From Olleya sp. Hel_I_94 (lineage in GTDB: Bacteria > Bacteroidota > Bacteroidia > Flavobacteriales > Flavobacteriaceae), in contig NZ_VISI01000002.1 of the NCBI RefSeq assembly GCF_007827365.1, positions 501,001 to 565,000 on the forward strand: a DNA stretch of 64,000 nucleotides. Reading direction: 5' to 3'. Positions 33,475 through 42,889 of the stretch are shown one piece after another. The notes beneath the pieces are model-generated. The model was not told the DNA's origin. It did no database searches and was given only the letters and a program-made list of their open reading frames with translations. The stretch's first letter is position 1; the number at the start of each line of letters is the position of its first letter. Both the position numbers and the translations under genes were made by a program.

Positions 33475-34776
33475 TTAATTACTTGGTTTTAAAGGTTCTA
33501 TTTTAGGACATAATATCCAGATAGCCAATAATGCAATTATTGCTAAAGCGCCTCCTATTAAAAAAGCGGGAGTATAATTACCTCCTGTTGTTATAAACGT
33601 TACTAAAAGAGTTAATCCTGCAGCACCTAGTTTTGCTGCCATACCAGCAAAACCTGATAATGTTCCTACTATTTTTCCACCAAACATATCACTAGGTAAC
33701 GTTTGGATATTTCCGATTGCTATTTGAAATCCAAAAAGTAATACTGCCATAATGATGACTGCAGTTGTAGCAGATCCTGGTGCTTTAAGTAAAAAGAAAC
33801 AAGGAATCATAATTAAACATCCTAATGTAATTACCATTTTTCTAGTTTTATCCACTGACCAACCTGCTGTTAATCTATTTTGCGCTATCAGACCACCAGC
33901 CCAAGCACCAATCATAGCACCAACGTAAGGTAACCAAGCAGAAAATGCGATTTCTTTAACGTTTAAACCAAAGACTTCAGATAAATATATTGGTATCCAT
34001 ACTATAAATAACCACCATATAGGATCTAATGCTGCTGATGCAATAATTACTCCCCAACTTTCTTTATGTTTAAGAAGTTGTGCAGTTGTTGGTACATAAC
34101 CATCATCGTAATTTCCATCTTGATCTAAGTCTTGATTTTTTTGTCCAGATAGAATGTATTTTCTTTCATCCTCTGATAACCATGGGTGTGTTTTTGGTCC
34201 TGACTTTACAATGTATAGCCAAGGTATTAACCATAATAGTCCAAGAGCACCTACAACTATAAATATAGCTTTCCACTCTAAATAAGCAGATAATAATCCT
34301 ATAACAGGATAGGCTACTATACCTCCAATTGCAGCTCCAGAATTAAATACGCCTTGTGCTAAAGCACGCTCTTTAGTAGGAAACCACTCTGCATTTGCTT
34401 TCGCTGCTCCTGGCCAATTACCAGCTTCAGCTAAACCTAATATTGATCTAAAAATTGAAAAACTTAGCATACCTTGTGCAAATGCATGAAACATAGTTGC
34501 TACAGACCATACACCTATTGAAAGCGCAAATCCCATTCTGGTACCAATCCAATCAAAGATTTTACCAAACAATGCTTGACCACCAGCATATGATAATATA
34601 AAAACCGTTGATATCGTTCCAAATATTAACTTATGTCCATCTTGATCCATGTCTGGGAATAGATCTTTAGCAATTTCAGGCCAAAGTGCTCCAAAAGCTT
34701 GTCTGTCTATGTAGTTAACAACTGCAGCCAAAGCTACAAGTCCAACTACCCACCATCTAAGTCCTTTTAATTTCAT
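33475..34776 (-). CDS. MFS transporter of the hexuronate/DEH type
   Basis: A 433-residue, 12-helix major facilitator starting at the ATG 34774-34776; an upstream ATG (34833) would add a phenylalanine-rich extension. GLRWWVVGLVALAAVVNYIDRQAFGALWPEIA and SILGLAEAGNWPGAAKANAEWFPTKERALAQGVFNSGAAIGGI are the ACS/ExuT-like signatures of hexuronate:H+ symporters. In this locus it should carry unsaturated uronate monomers (DEH) across the inner membrane. It lies between the GntR regulator and the DEH reductase. Confidence 0.9.
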   Translation of the reverse strand: MKLKGLRWWVVGLVALAAVVNYIDRQAFGALWPEIAKDLFPDMDQDGHKLIFGTISTVFILSYAGGQALFGKIFDWIGTRMGFALSIGVWSVATMFHAFAQGMLSFSIFRSILGLAEAGNWPGAAKANAEWFPTKERALAQGVFNSGAAIGGIVAYPVIGLLSAYLEWKAIFIVVGALGLLWLIPWLYIVKSGPKTHPWLSEDERKYILSGQKNQDLDQDGNYDDGYVPTTAQLLKHKESWGVIIASAALDPIWWLFIVWIPIYLSEVFGLNVKEIAFSAWLPYVGAMIGAWAGGLIAQNRLTAGWSVDKTRKMVITLGCLIMIPCFFLLKAPGSATTAVIIMAVLLFGFQIAIGNIQTLPSDMFGGKIVGTLSGFAGMAAKLGAAGLTLLVTFITTGGNYTPAFLIGGALAIIALLAIWILCPKIEPLKPSN

Positions 34777-34916
34777 GTTTTTTTTTAATTTAAAAAAATA
34801 AAAGTCTAAACCAAATAACAAGTAACTACTCATTATCAGTTGATTAACTTAATTTATATTGTTTTTGATTGAAAATAATTTGAGATTTAACTATCTTAAA
34901 TTATCATCTGTTTATT

Positions 34917-35618
34917 TTATAAGTTATAACAGTATTTATACAGTTCGTTAAAGTGATTTTTCATTGCCTGTTTAGCTTCAATTGGGTCTTGATTTTTAAT
35001 GGCTTCAAAAATTAATTCGTGTTCTTTAATTGCTGTTTGAGACAAATTTTTATCACAAACATGATACTTTTCAAAATTTGTAATTATTTCTGGTGTAATA
35101 ATTAACATAAAAGTATTCATTGTACTGTTTCTACTTGCTCTTGCAATAGCTAAGTGAAATAACAAATCTTCTTGAACTGCATCTTCTTTATTAATTACTT
35201 TATTTTTATAAGCATCTAAGGCAGATTTCATTTTTTCTAAATCCTCATCTGTACGTCTTAAAGCTGCTAGTCTAACCGTTTTTAATTCTAACAAAATTCG
35301 GGTTTCTACTAACGATTTAAAATCTGGATCCTCTAATCTTAAAATATCTTCTATCATACCATTAAGCGCTATGACTCCAATATTTGCTACAAATGTTCCG
35401 CTTTGTGGAATTGATTTTAACAGACCATAAAACTCTAATTTTTGAATGGCTTCCCTTACACTACTTCTAGAAACTTCAAACATTTCTGATAACATACGTT
35501 CAGCTGGCAATTTATCTCCAGGTTCAAGATTTTTTTTATTAATTAAATCTCTGATGTTAGCAATTATTGTCTTCTGAATATTAAAATTTTCGTTTTTTGT
35601 AAGGATTTCCAATTTCAT
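34917..35618 (-). CDS. FadR-subfamily GntR regulator (probable alginate regulator)
   Basis: A 233-residue regulator. A winged helix occupies residues about 14-80 (KLPAERMLSEMFEVSRSSVR followed by EAIQKLEFYGLLKSIPQSGT). The all-helical FCD ligand domain follows (residues about 95-225; ETRILLELKTVRLAALR, DLLFHLAIARASRNS with metal/ligand His). FadR-type regulators of hexuronate metabolism (UxuR, ExuR) bind TTGGTATACCAA; matching TTGGTTTACCAA boxes lie in two promoters of this locus, so it is the best candidate to repress them until KDG or a related uronate binds. It lies between the SusC/D unit and the catabolic genes. Confidence 0.9.
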   Translation of the reverse strand: MKLEILTKNENFNIQKTIIANIRDLINKKNLEPGDKLPAERMLSEMFEVSRSSVREAIQKLEFYGLLKSIPQSGTFVANIGVIALNGMIEDILRLEDPDFKSLVETRILLELKTVRLAALRRTDEDLEKMKSALDAYKNKVINKEDAVQEDLLFHLAIARASRNSTMNTFMLIITPEIITNFEKYHVCDKNLSQTAIKEHELIFEAIKNQDPIEAKQAMKNHFNELYKYCYNL

Positions 35619-35760
35619 ATAAATAACATTTTATTTATTTAACTTTTCATGTCAAATTTAAGAATTCTGAGTAGACTTTTATTTAATTATTAAGCTAAAC
35701 TTTAAGGTCTTTTTAATGACCTATAAAGCCTAACTTAACAACAAGACTAATCAAATATTT

Positions 35761-36666
35761 TTAGTGTTTGACTTCTAAATCATAATATCTAACTTTTGCA
35801 AAAGCCCCTTCATCTCTGGTTTGCAAATAGTTTCCTGCTTTAAAATAGTTTTCAAAAATACCCCATTTTTTCATGTGGATATCTTCGTAAACTTTGTATT
35901 CGTTTTCATTTAAAATAATCACCATTTTTCCGTCAGAAACTTCCACTTCTAAAGTAAATTTTTTGAATCCTACTTCTTGCTCAAAATTAAATCCTTCGTC
36001 ATCATCCCAAGCATCTTCATGTAACATTTCTTCTTCTGTTGCATCTAAGTTTTTAAGGACTTTTGTTTTTACTCTAATTTTTCCTTTGTCCCAATAAATT
36101 TTAAGAATTGGTGGTGCATTATTATCTTTCTCTCCTATTAAATCTCTTTGTTCATTAGTTAATCTACCATGAATTTGCATAATGATAGTGCGATGATATT
36201 TACCCTCACTATCTTTAGAAATATCATCTATTGCTAATTTTCCTTTCATATAACCACCTTGCTTAAATGTCCAATTAACATTATTATCTCCAGATACCAT
36301 TTGCTCTCTTAGTTCTGACCTAGAGTATTTAGTATTTGCAGTGGTTGCGCTACTTGGAAATGCATAAAAAACAATTGCTCCTTTTGTAGAATCGTTATAC
36401 ATATAAGGTTTTAACGATTCATTTGTAGCGTAATCCAAAATTTCTGGAGGAGACACTTCTTGTGGCTTTTTACCATCACCAGCAGGAGTTGTTACTTTCC
36501 AATGGATTAAATCTATGTTTGGCAGTTTATATCTATTTCTTTTCTTTTTTTTCTTCTTCTTTTTTGATTCAACTTTAGACTCTGTAACAACCTTATTAGA
36601 TTGACAGTTAGCATTGAAGACTGAAACAAAAACAAACAAGACTATTAATTTAAGTTTTATACGCAT
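35761..36666 (-). CDS. Alginate lyase, polysaccharide lyase family 7 (first copy)
   Basis: A 301-residue secreted protein. The N-terminus MRIKLKLIVLFVFVSVFNANC ends in a lipobox-like cysteine, followed by a striking lysine-rich linker (residues about 34-45, eight or more consecutive Lys). The PL7 domain carries YSRSELREQM (catalytic Arg), MQIHG (catalytic Gln and His) and YFKAGNYLQTRD (catalytic Tyr). PL7 enzymes cleave alginate by beta-elimination, giving unsaturated oligomers. It is the last gene of the SusC/SusD/PKD unit, so it probably works at the cell surface. Confidence 0.93.
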   Translation of the reverse strand: MRIKLKLIVLFVFVSVFNANCQSNKVVTESKVESKKKKKKKKRNRYKLPNIDLIHWKVTTPAGDGKKPQEVSPPEILDYATNESLKPYMYNDSTKGAIVFYAFPSSATTANTKYSRSELREQMVSGDNNVNWTFKQGGYMKGKLAIDDISKDSEGKYHRTIIMQIHGRLTNEQRDLIGEKDNNAPPILKIYWDKGKIRVKTKVLKNLDATEEEMLHEDAWDDDEGFNFEQEVGFKKFTLEVEVSDGKMVIILNENEYKVYEDIHMKKWGIFENYFKAGNYLQTRDEGAFAKVRYYDLEVKH

Positions 36667-36702
36667 AAGTTTCAGTCTTTAATTTTTATTGATTGTTATT
36701 AA

Positions 36703-37560
36703 TTATTGTAAATCGGCTGTAAAATTATCTACTCTAGCTTCTTCACCTTGATTGGTGATGTAAATACTTACTGTGTTATTAGCGCCAGAATTAAACATAA
36801 TGTTTACTGGCGTGTAAGCTTCTGCAGATCCAGTAAAAGATTGTAAGATTGCTGCATCTGTTTCAGCTTGAGTAGTAAATCCTCCACCTGCAAGTATTGC
36901 AACTGTACATGATCCACCAGCAGCTTCTAGTCTATATGAGTAAGAAATTACGTAATCTGTGTTTGGAGATACTTCAATTTCTTGGTAACCAATTCTGTCT
37001 CCTGCTCCTGGAAATTTAGCTGCTTGTCCACCATCTGGAACAGTACTACTTGTATTAATTTGAATTACACCACCTAAGTTAGAGTTTTTCCAAGAATCAC
37101 GACCATCTCCTGAACCATCAGGTAATGTATTATCCTCAAAACTTGGTTCTAGAATAACAGGTATGATAGCTAAAGGCTCTTCTGGTTCAAACACCACAAC
37201 ATCTATTGTTACTGTATCAGATGCACCATTAGCGTCACTTGTTGTTAAAGTAACTGGATAAGTCCCTTCTCCTGCTTCAAATGTATAAGTAGGATCTTGA
37301 TCCGTTGTTGTTACACCTCCACCAAAATCCCACAAATACATTGTAGATTCTGAGGATAAATCAGAGAAATAAATCTTTTTAAAATCATCTATATCTGCTG
37401 CATATGTAAAATTTGCAGTTGGTAAAACAGTGTCTACTTTTGAATTAGCATCTGGTAACTCAAACTCAAATTGATCTTCGCAACTTGTAAAAGTGAATGA
37501 CATAATCATGCTTACAAGTAAAAACGTAGTCGTACGAATAATATTAACTTTGTTTTTCAT
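36703..37560 (-). CDS. PKD-domain lipoprotein of the alginate locus
   Basis: A 285-residue lipoprotein (signal ending FTFTSC with a lipidatable Cys). A PKD domain occupies residues about 45-130 (TANFTYAADIDDFKKIYFSD, MYLWDFGGGVTTTDQDPTYTF and the YPVTLTTSDANGASDTVTIDVVV strand). The C-terminal about 150 residues form a galactose-binding-like jelly roll (ILEPSFEDNTLPDGSGDGRDSWKN). It lies directly between SusD and a PL7 lyase, the position of surface glycan-binding (SusE/F-like) proteins, so an alginate-binding role on the cell surface is inferred. Confidence 0.82.
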   Translation of the reverse strand: MKNKVNIIRTTTFLLVSMIMSFTFTSCEDQFEFELPDANSKVDTVLPTANFTYAADIDDFKKIYFSDLSSESTMYLWDFGGGVTTTDQDPTYTFEAGEGTYPVTLTTSDANGASDTVTIDVVVFEPEEPLAIIPVILEPSFEDNTLPDGSGDGRDSWKNSNLGGVIQINTSSTVPDGGQAAKFPGAGDRIGYQEIEVSPNTDYVISYSYRLEAAGGSCTVAILAGGGFTTQAETDAAILQSFTGSAEAYTPVNIMFNSGANNTVSIYITNQGEEARVDNFTADLQ

Positions 37561-37573
37561 ATTTTTTTATGTT

Positions 37574-39004
37574 TTAATATCCTGGGTTTTGACTTAAAAG
37601 TCCATTACTTATATTAATTTCTCTAGCTGGAATAGGTAGTAATAAATCTCTTGTATTAAAAGTGTAGTCCATCTCTGTAGCATGTGCACTTAATACTGAG
37701 TTTGCAATTCCAAATCTTACTAAATCAAAGAATCTATGGTTTTCAAAAGCCAATTCTACACGTCTTTCATTAATTAAATCTTGTTTAGTAATCGCATCTG
37801 GAGCATCTATAGTTGGCATATTAGCTCTTAATCTAACTTCGTTAAAAGAATCTCTTGCTGCTTGTACTGTTGTTTGCGTACCACCTGCCATAATAGCTTC
37901 TACATGCATTAATAATACATCTGCATAACGTGATACAATCCAATCGTTTCCTGCTTGACGTGGATTTGGACCATAATTATCTGCCAATCCAAAACCATTA
38001 GGTAAAAACTTAGCTACTTCGTAGAAAGAACCAACTGTAATGTAAGATTCTGCTGTTCTATCTCCTCCGTATAGTCCAAAGTCCGCAATTAAATTATCGT
38101 TAATTACATTTAAGCCATCTTGTCTACCAACAGATGTTGTAAACTCTGATGAGAATCCTTGACTCTCTGCAGTGTTACCTGCTACATAACCAATTGCAAA
38201 TAGTATTTCATCGTTTAATTCTGAGTAATACACATCATGAAAGTTTGGCATTAATGAGAATTGCATGCTTTGTATTATTGATTCGCATAATTGTTGAGCG
38301 CCTAAATAATCTGGTGATTGTTTAGTTAAATATACTTTAGCTAATAATGCTTGTGCAGCTGCAGTAGATGCTCTTGACTTGTAAGTACTATTTAAATTTA
38401 ATATTGCTTCTTGTAAGTCTTCAATTATAACAGTGTAAATAGTTGAAGTACTAACTCTTGTAAAAAGTACATCTGTTTCTTCTGGACCAACTACAGATGT
38501 AATTAATGGTACATCACCAAATAAACGTACTAGGTTAAAGTAAGCGTATGCTCTTAAAAATTTAGCTTCAGCTGTGTAAGATGCTCTATTTGCTGCATCT
38601 GCTTTTTCAATATAATTTAAAACAGTGTTTGCTCTAAAAATGATCTCGTAAGAACTAGCATAGTAATCCTCTACTTCCACATTATTAGCATCTACTAAAT
38701 ATCTATGAAAATCTGCTTTAGATCCTTCTGTTGTAGCAGATCTAGTATTATCAGTTCTCATTTCTGTTAAAAGATATTCAAACTGTACACCTCTATTATA
38801 ATTTGAAGAGTTAGTTTCGGTATCTTCATTTACGCCTTGAATAGCATCGTAAATTCCGATAATTCCAGCAAGTACATCGTCATCGTTATTAAAAAACTGA
38901 TCAACTACTACTACTGAGTCTGGCGTTGGGTTTAGAAAATCATCGTTACAAGAAAATAACATCATTCCTGAAACTAAGACCGCTATATATTTTATATGTT
39001 TCAT
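37574..39004 (-). CDS. susD: SusD/RagB-like surface glycan-binding lipoprotein
   Basis: A 476-residue lipoprotein (signal MKHIKYIAVLVSGMMLFSCN). It shows the SusD helical TPR-like scaffold: RANTVLNYIEKADAANRASY, AEAKFLRAYAYFNLVRLFGDVPLI, and the C-terminal INERRVELAFENHRFFDLVRFG followed by LLPIPAREINISNGLLSQNPGY. SusD captures oligosaccharides and closes over the paired SusC pore. It lies 20 bases after the SusC gene; the carried substrate is alginate oligomers by context. Confidence 0.94.
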   Translation of the reverse strand: MKHIKYIAVLVSGMMLFSCNDDFLNPTPDSVVVVDQFFNNDDDVLAGIIGIYDAIQGVNEDTETNSSNYNRGVQFEYLLTEMRTDNTRSATTEGSKADFHRYLVDANNVEVEDYYASSYEIIFRANTVLNYIEKADAANRASYTAEAKFLRAYAYFNLVRLFGDVPLITSVVGPEETDVLFTRVSTSTIYTVIIEDLQEAILNLNSTYKSRASTAAAQALLAKVYLTKQSPDYLGAQQLCESIIQSMQFSLMPNFHDVYYSELNDEILFAIGYVAGNTAESQGFSSEFTTSVGRQDGLNVINDNLIADFGLYGGDRTAESYITVGSFYEVAKFLPNGFGLADNYGPNPRQAGNDWIVSRYADVLLMHVEAIMAGGTQTTVQAARDSFNEVRLRANMPTIDAPDAITKQDLINERRVELAFENHRFFDLVRFGIANSVLSAHATEMDYTFNTRDLLLPIPAREINISNGLLSQNPGY

Positions 39005-39024
39005 AATTTATATGTTTTTTTTAA

Positions 39025-42000
39025 TTAAAAGTCTACGTTTAAACCAAAAGAGATAGTTTTAAAAATAGGTGTACCTGCTCTTTGCGCACCATATTGTGTT
39101 GGTGTATCATCATCTACAAACTCTGGGTTAAATCCATTATACTCACTAGAAGTAATGTATAATAAGTTTTGAGCAGTAGCATAAACTCTTAATTTAGATA
39201 AACCAATTCTTTCTGTTATGTCATCCGGTAAAGTATAACCTAAGTTGATGTTTCTTAAAGAGAAGTAAGATGCACTTTGTACCACGTCATCTGTTAATAC
39301 TCTTTCTTGTAAAAATGAAGCATCTGGAATAATTCCTGCATCGACTACTTCTTGCGGACTAGTCGTTGCACCTTGCCAATGTGTTGCAAAATATTGGTCT
39401 CCAATGTTTTTAACCTCTGCACCATGACTACCTTGAACCATGAATGAAAAATCAAATTGATCATAACTAAACTCATTAGTTAAACTCCAAACTAATTCTG
39501 GGTAAGGATTACCTAAGATTGCTTTATCTTCTTCTGTAATTAAACCATCACCATTTAAATCTTTTACAATTACATCTTGTGATTGTCCATTAATTGGGAA
39601 GTATGGAGACTCCCAGTATTGATTTGCTAATTCTGTATCTACTACATAACCATAAAAAGATGATATTGGGTTACCTACTAGGTTTATCCATTGTGAGTTT
39701 CTACCAAATGTATCTTCTGGAGTTGCACCATTTGAATCACCATAATCAGTTAATTCATTTTTGTTTGTAGAAGCGATTAAAGTTGTGTTCCATCTAAAGT
39801 TTTCTGTCGAAATATTTTTTGTTCTAAACTCTAATTCAAAACCACTATTTACTACTTCTCCTAAGTTTACAATACCTTCAGAAAAACCTGTCGTGTAAGA
39901 TACTGGGTTGTTTAACAATAAGTCATTACTTGTTCTTTTATAATAATCTAAAGAACCACTAATTTTGTTGTTAAATAATCCAAAGTCAATACCTGGATTA
40001 AATTCTTTTGAAGCTTCCCATCTTAACTCTGCGTTTGCAATATTAGCAGGAGAAAAACCTGTAGTAACGTTACCATCTATAATAGCATTTGAGTCGTTTA
40101 ATAAAGATAAGTATGCGTACCAATCTGTAAGATCACTTCCTGTATCAAAGTTTTCGTTACCTGTAAGACCGTAACTTACTCTTAATTTTAAGTTGTTTAC
40201 AACATCGCTTTCACTTAAAAAATCTTCGTTAGATACATTCCAACCTAAAGATAATGCTGGGAAGTTACCCCATTTTGTACTTGCTCCAAATACAGAACTT
40301 GCATCACGTCTAAATGACGCTGATAACAAATACTTGTCGTTATATGCATAGTTTACCCTTCCAAAATAACCGATTTTATTTTTTTCGATATTATATTCTC
40401 CGTAGCTAGCAATTGTAGTTGCTGCATTAAGATTTTTAATTAAGTCATTAGTATAACCAGAACCTTCTACTGCACTGTTTTCAATTCTTCTATTTTGAAC
40501 TGTAAAACCTGCAAGAAAATCAAACTCATGGTTTCCAAAATCTTTAGAATATGATAAGGTGTTGTCCGATATTATACGTCTAGATTCTCTGTTTTGCAAC
40601 TCGTAAGATGCTCTACTTGCTCCATTTTGGTGGTGTTTTGTACCATTCCAACGCGTTCTTTTTCTTCCCTCTAACGTAACACCAAGTGATGTTTTAGCTG
40701 TCAGTCCGTCTAAAATTTCATAACTTAAATATGTAGAACCTAAAAGCTTATTATTAAATTCATAATGCTCTCTTTCAGCATATTGCGCGTAAGCATTAGC
40801 ATCTCCAGATGTACGTGGTCTAGTAGAACTACCATCTCCATCTAAATCAAGCTCCATTAAATGATCTTCTAAAAAGTAATCTCCTACTTGAAGATCTGGA
40901 AAATAGTAATTTGCAGAAGGGTCGTCTTGATTTACAAATTGAAGCGACTCTTCAGTATGATAAATTGGTAACCAAGGTGACTGTCTTATTGGATTGTGAA
41001 TTGATGTTGGTAATGCTCTTCTTTTAGAATAAGAAGGAGTAAGACTTGCACCAAATTTTAATTTTTCGTTTAGCTTTGTATCTACTTTTAGTTTAAAGCT
41101 ATATACTTTATAGTCATCTGTTAATACAACACCTTCATCATGAGAATATCTTAATGCTGTACTAAACTTTGTGTTTTTGTTACCACCTCTAGCAGAAAGC
41201 GAATGGCTAGTAATTTTACCTCCATCAAAAAACACATCTTGCCAATCTCTGTCTACACCTAAAGTACTAACTAATAGTTGCATGTACTGTGTTCTTTCTG
41301 ATAGCTCACCAGTTTCAGCTAATTCTTTTGCAGCCCAATCACTTACGCTTTTTTTATAGTTATCACTATCGTGTGCTTCTTTAAATCCTGTATAAGTGTC
41401 ATAGCTAAACTTAGTTTTTCCATCCTTACCACTTTTTGTGGTAATAATTATAACTCCGTTTGAACCTTCACTACCATATATTGCTGCAGATGCTGCATCT
41501 TTTAAAACCTCAAAAGACTCTACATCGTTCATATCAATACTACCAAGAAAATCAGAACTAACAACAATTCCGTCGACTACTACAGCAGGACCAGAACTAG
41601 CATTAATAGATCCTGTTCCTCTAATACGAATGGTTGGTGCAGCTCCAGCCTCAGCAGATGTTGCTTGTATATTAACACCAGACACTTGACCAATTAATGC
41701 ATCATCAACTCTAGGTACAGCGATTTGATCTAAATCATCATTTACAACCTTAGATATTGAACCCGTTAAATGGCTTTTCTTTTGAGTGCCATAACCAATT
41801 ACAACGACTTCTTCTAAAGTATTAGCATCAACAGTTAAAGATATATTAACTTGTGTTTGCTTATCAATAATTACTGATTGAGCAGCATATCCAATATATG
41901 AAAACTGTAAAACGTCTCCAGCTTTAGCATCGATTTGATAATTACCATCAAAATCTGTACTAGCTCCTGTATTGGTGCCTACAATAATAACATTAACGTT

Positions 42001-42123
42001 AGGTAATGGCATATTGTACTCTGCGTCAACCACTACCCCTTTTACTGTTAACTTTTCTTGCGCAAAAGCTGCAATACACATAAAGAGCATTGCAAATAGT
42101 GCCGATTTAGCTTTTAAATTCAT
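39025..42123 (-). CDS. susC: SusC/RagA-type TonB-dependent receptor
   Basis: A 1032-residue outer-membrane transporter. A signal peptide (residues 1-21) precedes a CarboxypepD_reg-like domain (about 25-100). The linker holds VIGYGTQKKSHLTGSISKV, the SusC signature, followed by the plug domain (about 115-225; IRIRGTGSINASSGPAVVVDG and ASAAIYGSEGSNGVIIITTK). The barrel fills the rest and ends in FKTISFGLNVDF, a terminal beta-signal. It imports alginate oligomers with its SusD lid, powered by TonB. It is preceded by a long leader with operator and hairpin. Confidence 0.95.
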   Translation of the reverse strand: MNLKAKSALFAMLFMCIAAFAQEKLTVKGVVVDAEYNMPLPNVNVIIVGTNTGASTDFDGNYQIDAKAGDVLQFSYIGYAAQSVIIDKQTQVNISLTVDANTLEEVVVIGYGTQKKSHLTGSISKVVNDDLDQIAVPRVDDALIGQVSGVNIQATSAEAGAAPTIRIRGTGSINASSGPAVVVDGIVVSSDFLGSIDMNDVESFEVLKDAASAAIYGSEGSNGVIIITTKSGKDGKTKFSYDTYTGFKEAHDSDNYKKSVSDWAAKELAETGELSERTQYMQLLVSTLGVDRDWQDVFFDGGKITSHSLSARGGNKNTKFSTALRYSHDEGVVLTDDYKVYSFKLKVDTKLNEKLKFGASLTPSYSKRRALPTSIHNPIRQSPWLPIYHTEESLQFVNQDDPSANYYFPDLQVGDYFLEDHLMELDLDGDGSSTRPRTSGDANAYAQYAEREHYEFNNKLLGSTYLSYEILDGLTAKTSLGVTLEGRKRTRWNGTKHHQNGASRASYELQNRESRRIISDNTLSYSKDFGNHEFDFLAGFTVQNRRIENSAVEGSGYTNDLIKNLNAATTIASYGEYNIEKNKIGYFGRVNYAYNDKYLLSASFRRDASSVFGASTKWGNFPALSLGWNVSNEDFLSESDVVNNLKLRVSYGLTGNENFDTGSDLTDWYAYLSLLNDSNAIIDGNVTTGFSPANIANAELRWEASKEFNPGIDFGLFNNKISGSLDYYKRTSNDLLLNNPVSYTTGFSEGIVNLGEVVNSGFELEFRTKNISTENFRWNTTLIASTNKNELTDYGDSNGATPEDTFGRNSQWINLVGNPISSFYGYVVDTELANQYWESPYFPINGQSQDVIVKDLNGDGLITEEDKAILGNPYPELVWSLTNEFSYDQFDFSFMVQGSHGAEVKNIGDQYFATHWQGATTSPQEVVDAGIIPDASFLQERVLTDDVVQSASYFSLRNINLGYTLPDDITERIGLSKLRVYATAQNLLYITSSEYNGFNPEFVDDDTPTQYGAQRAGTPIFKTISFGLNVDF

Positions 42124-42256
42124 AATTAATTTTTAAGTTTTAGTTAATTAATTTGTTTCACTAAAAACATAAATATTAGGCAAGTATCAATATGTTTGTT
42201 ACTTTTGTAATGTTATGTTTTTGCATAATAACTTCCCGTCAAAGAAGTATTTTTAT

Positions 42257-42288
42257 AAAAAGGATAAGTTTTAAAACTTGTCCTTTTT
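42257..42288 (-). terminator. Terminator-like hairpin inside the SusC leader
   Basis: AAAAAGGATAAGTTTT (42257-42272) pairs with AAAACTTGTCCTTTTT (42273-42288), with one U-G pair, and is flanked by A and T runs on both sides. On the minus strand it ends in CCTTTTTAT. It lies about 40-70 bases after the inferred start of SusC transcription and 130 bases before the ATG, so it may be an attenuator. It could also end transcripts from the upstream KdgF operon. Confidence 0.6.
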
Positions 42289-42312
42289 TTTATTTATTTA
42301 CTATAATTCAAA

Positions 42313-42364
42313 TTGGTTTACCAATCTGGTTTACCAAATATATATAAAATTTTGTTAATTACAA
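42313..42364 (-). promoter_or_regulatory. SusC promoter with tandem UxuR-like operator boxes
   Basis: On the minus strand, TTG (plus CAA 42362-42364), a 19-base spacer and TATATTTG (42335-42342) form a full -33/-7 promoter. TTGGTTTACCAA (42313-42324) and CTGGTTTACCAA (42326-42337) repeat with a 13-base period; the second overlaps the -7 element. The same pair stands before the PL7 gene at 50.7 kb. The boxes match the TTGGTATACCAA site of FadR-type UxuR/ExuR regulators. Confidence 0.75.
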
Positions 42365-42496
42365 CGTTTTCGTAAAATTTAAATGTTAAAATAGAGGATG
42401 TTAGTGTTAAAATAGCAAATAAATGTGCGTTACGCTATTACTATATTTTTTAACTAAAAACCTTCTAACATGTAGATAAATAAGAAATAATAATGC

Positions 42497-42868
42497 TTAT
42501 TTATCCGAAAAATACGACGGTCCAACACCTGTTAAAAAATCTTCTCTTACAGGACTAAAAGTATCTATTAGCTGTCCTTCTTCTAAACAAATTGCACTAT
42601 GTAATAGATTTGGTTCAATATAAACACCATCACCAGCTTCAACAATTTGCTTAACACCATCAATTTCAAATTCAAATTTTCCAGAAACACAATACGTAGC
42701 CTGTGTATGAAAATGTTGATGAGGCGCACCTAAAGCTCCTTTTTCAAACTTTACACTTACCATCATAATTTGATTGTCATAACCTAAAAATTTTCTGGAG
42801 ACACCACCTCCTAGTGTTTCCCATTCCATGTCTTTTGCGACAATGTACTTTTCGCTAAATCTTTTCAT
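42497..42868 (-). CDS. kdgF: KdgF-like cupin (unsaturated uronate linearisation)
   Basis: A 123-residue single-domain cupin. GAPHQHFHTQATYCVSGKFEFEIDG carries metal-binding residues (HQHFHTQ), and GDGVYIEPNLLHSAICLEEGQLIDTFSPVREDFL completes the second cupin motif and the KdgF C-terminus. KdgF converts 4,5-unsaturated monouronates from alginate or pectin into linear keturonates (DEH), feeding the DEH reductase. It is the last gene of the lyase operon, 21 bases after PL17. Its TAA lies within a 10-bp hairpin (42475-42484/42496-42505). Confidence 0.9.
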   Translation of the reverse strand: MKRFSEKYIVAKDMEWETLGGGVSRKFLGYDNQIMMVSVKFEKGALGAPHQHFHTQATYCVSGKFEFEIDGVKQIVEAGDGVYIEPNLLHSAICLEEGQLIDTFSPVREDFLTGVGPSYFSDK

Positions 42869-42889
42869 TTTTATCTGTATTTAATTATT

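Noticed and set aside
42475..42505. Hairpin at the kdgF stop codon as its terminator
   Set aside because: A perfect 10-bp stem but with no U-tract on the minus strand; the downstream hairpin at 42257-42288 is the better candidate.
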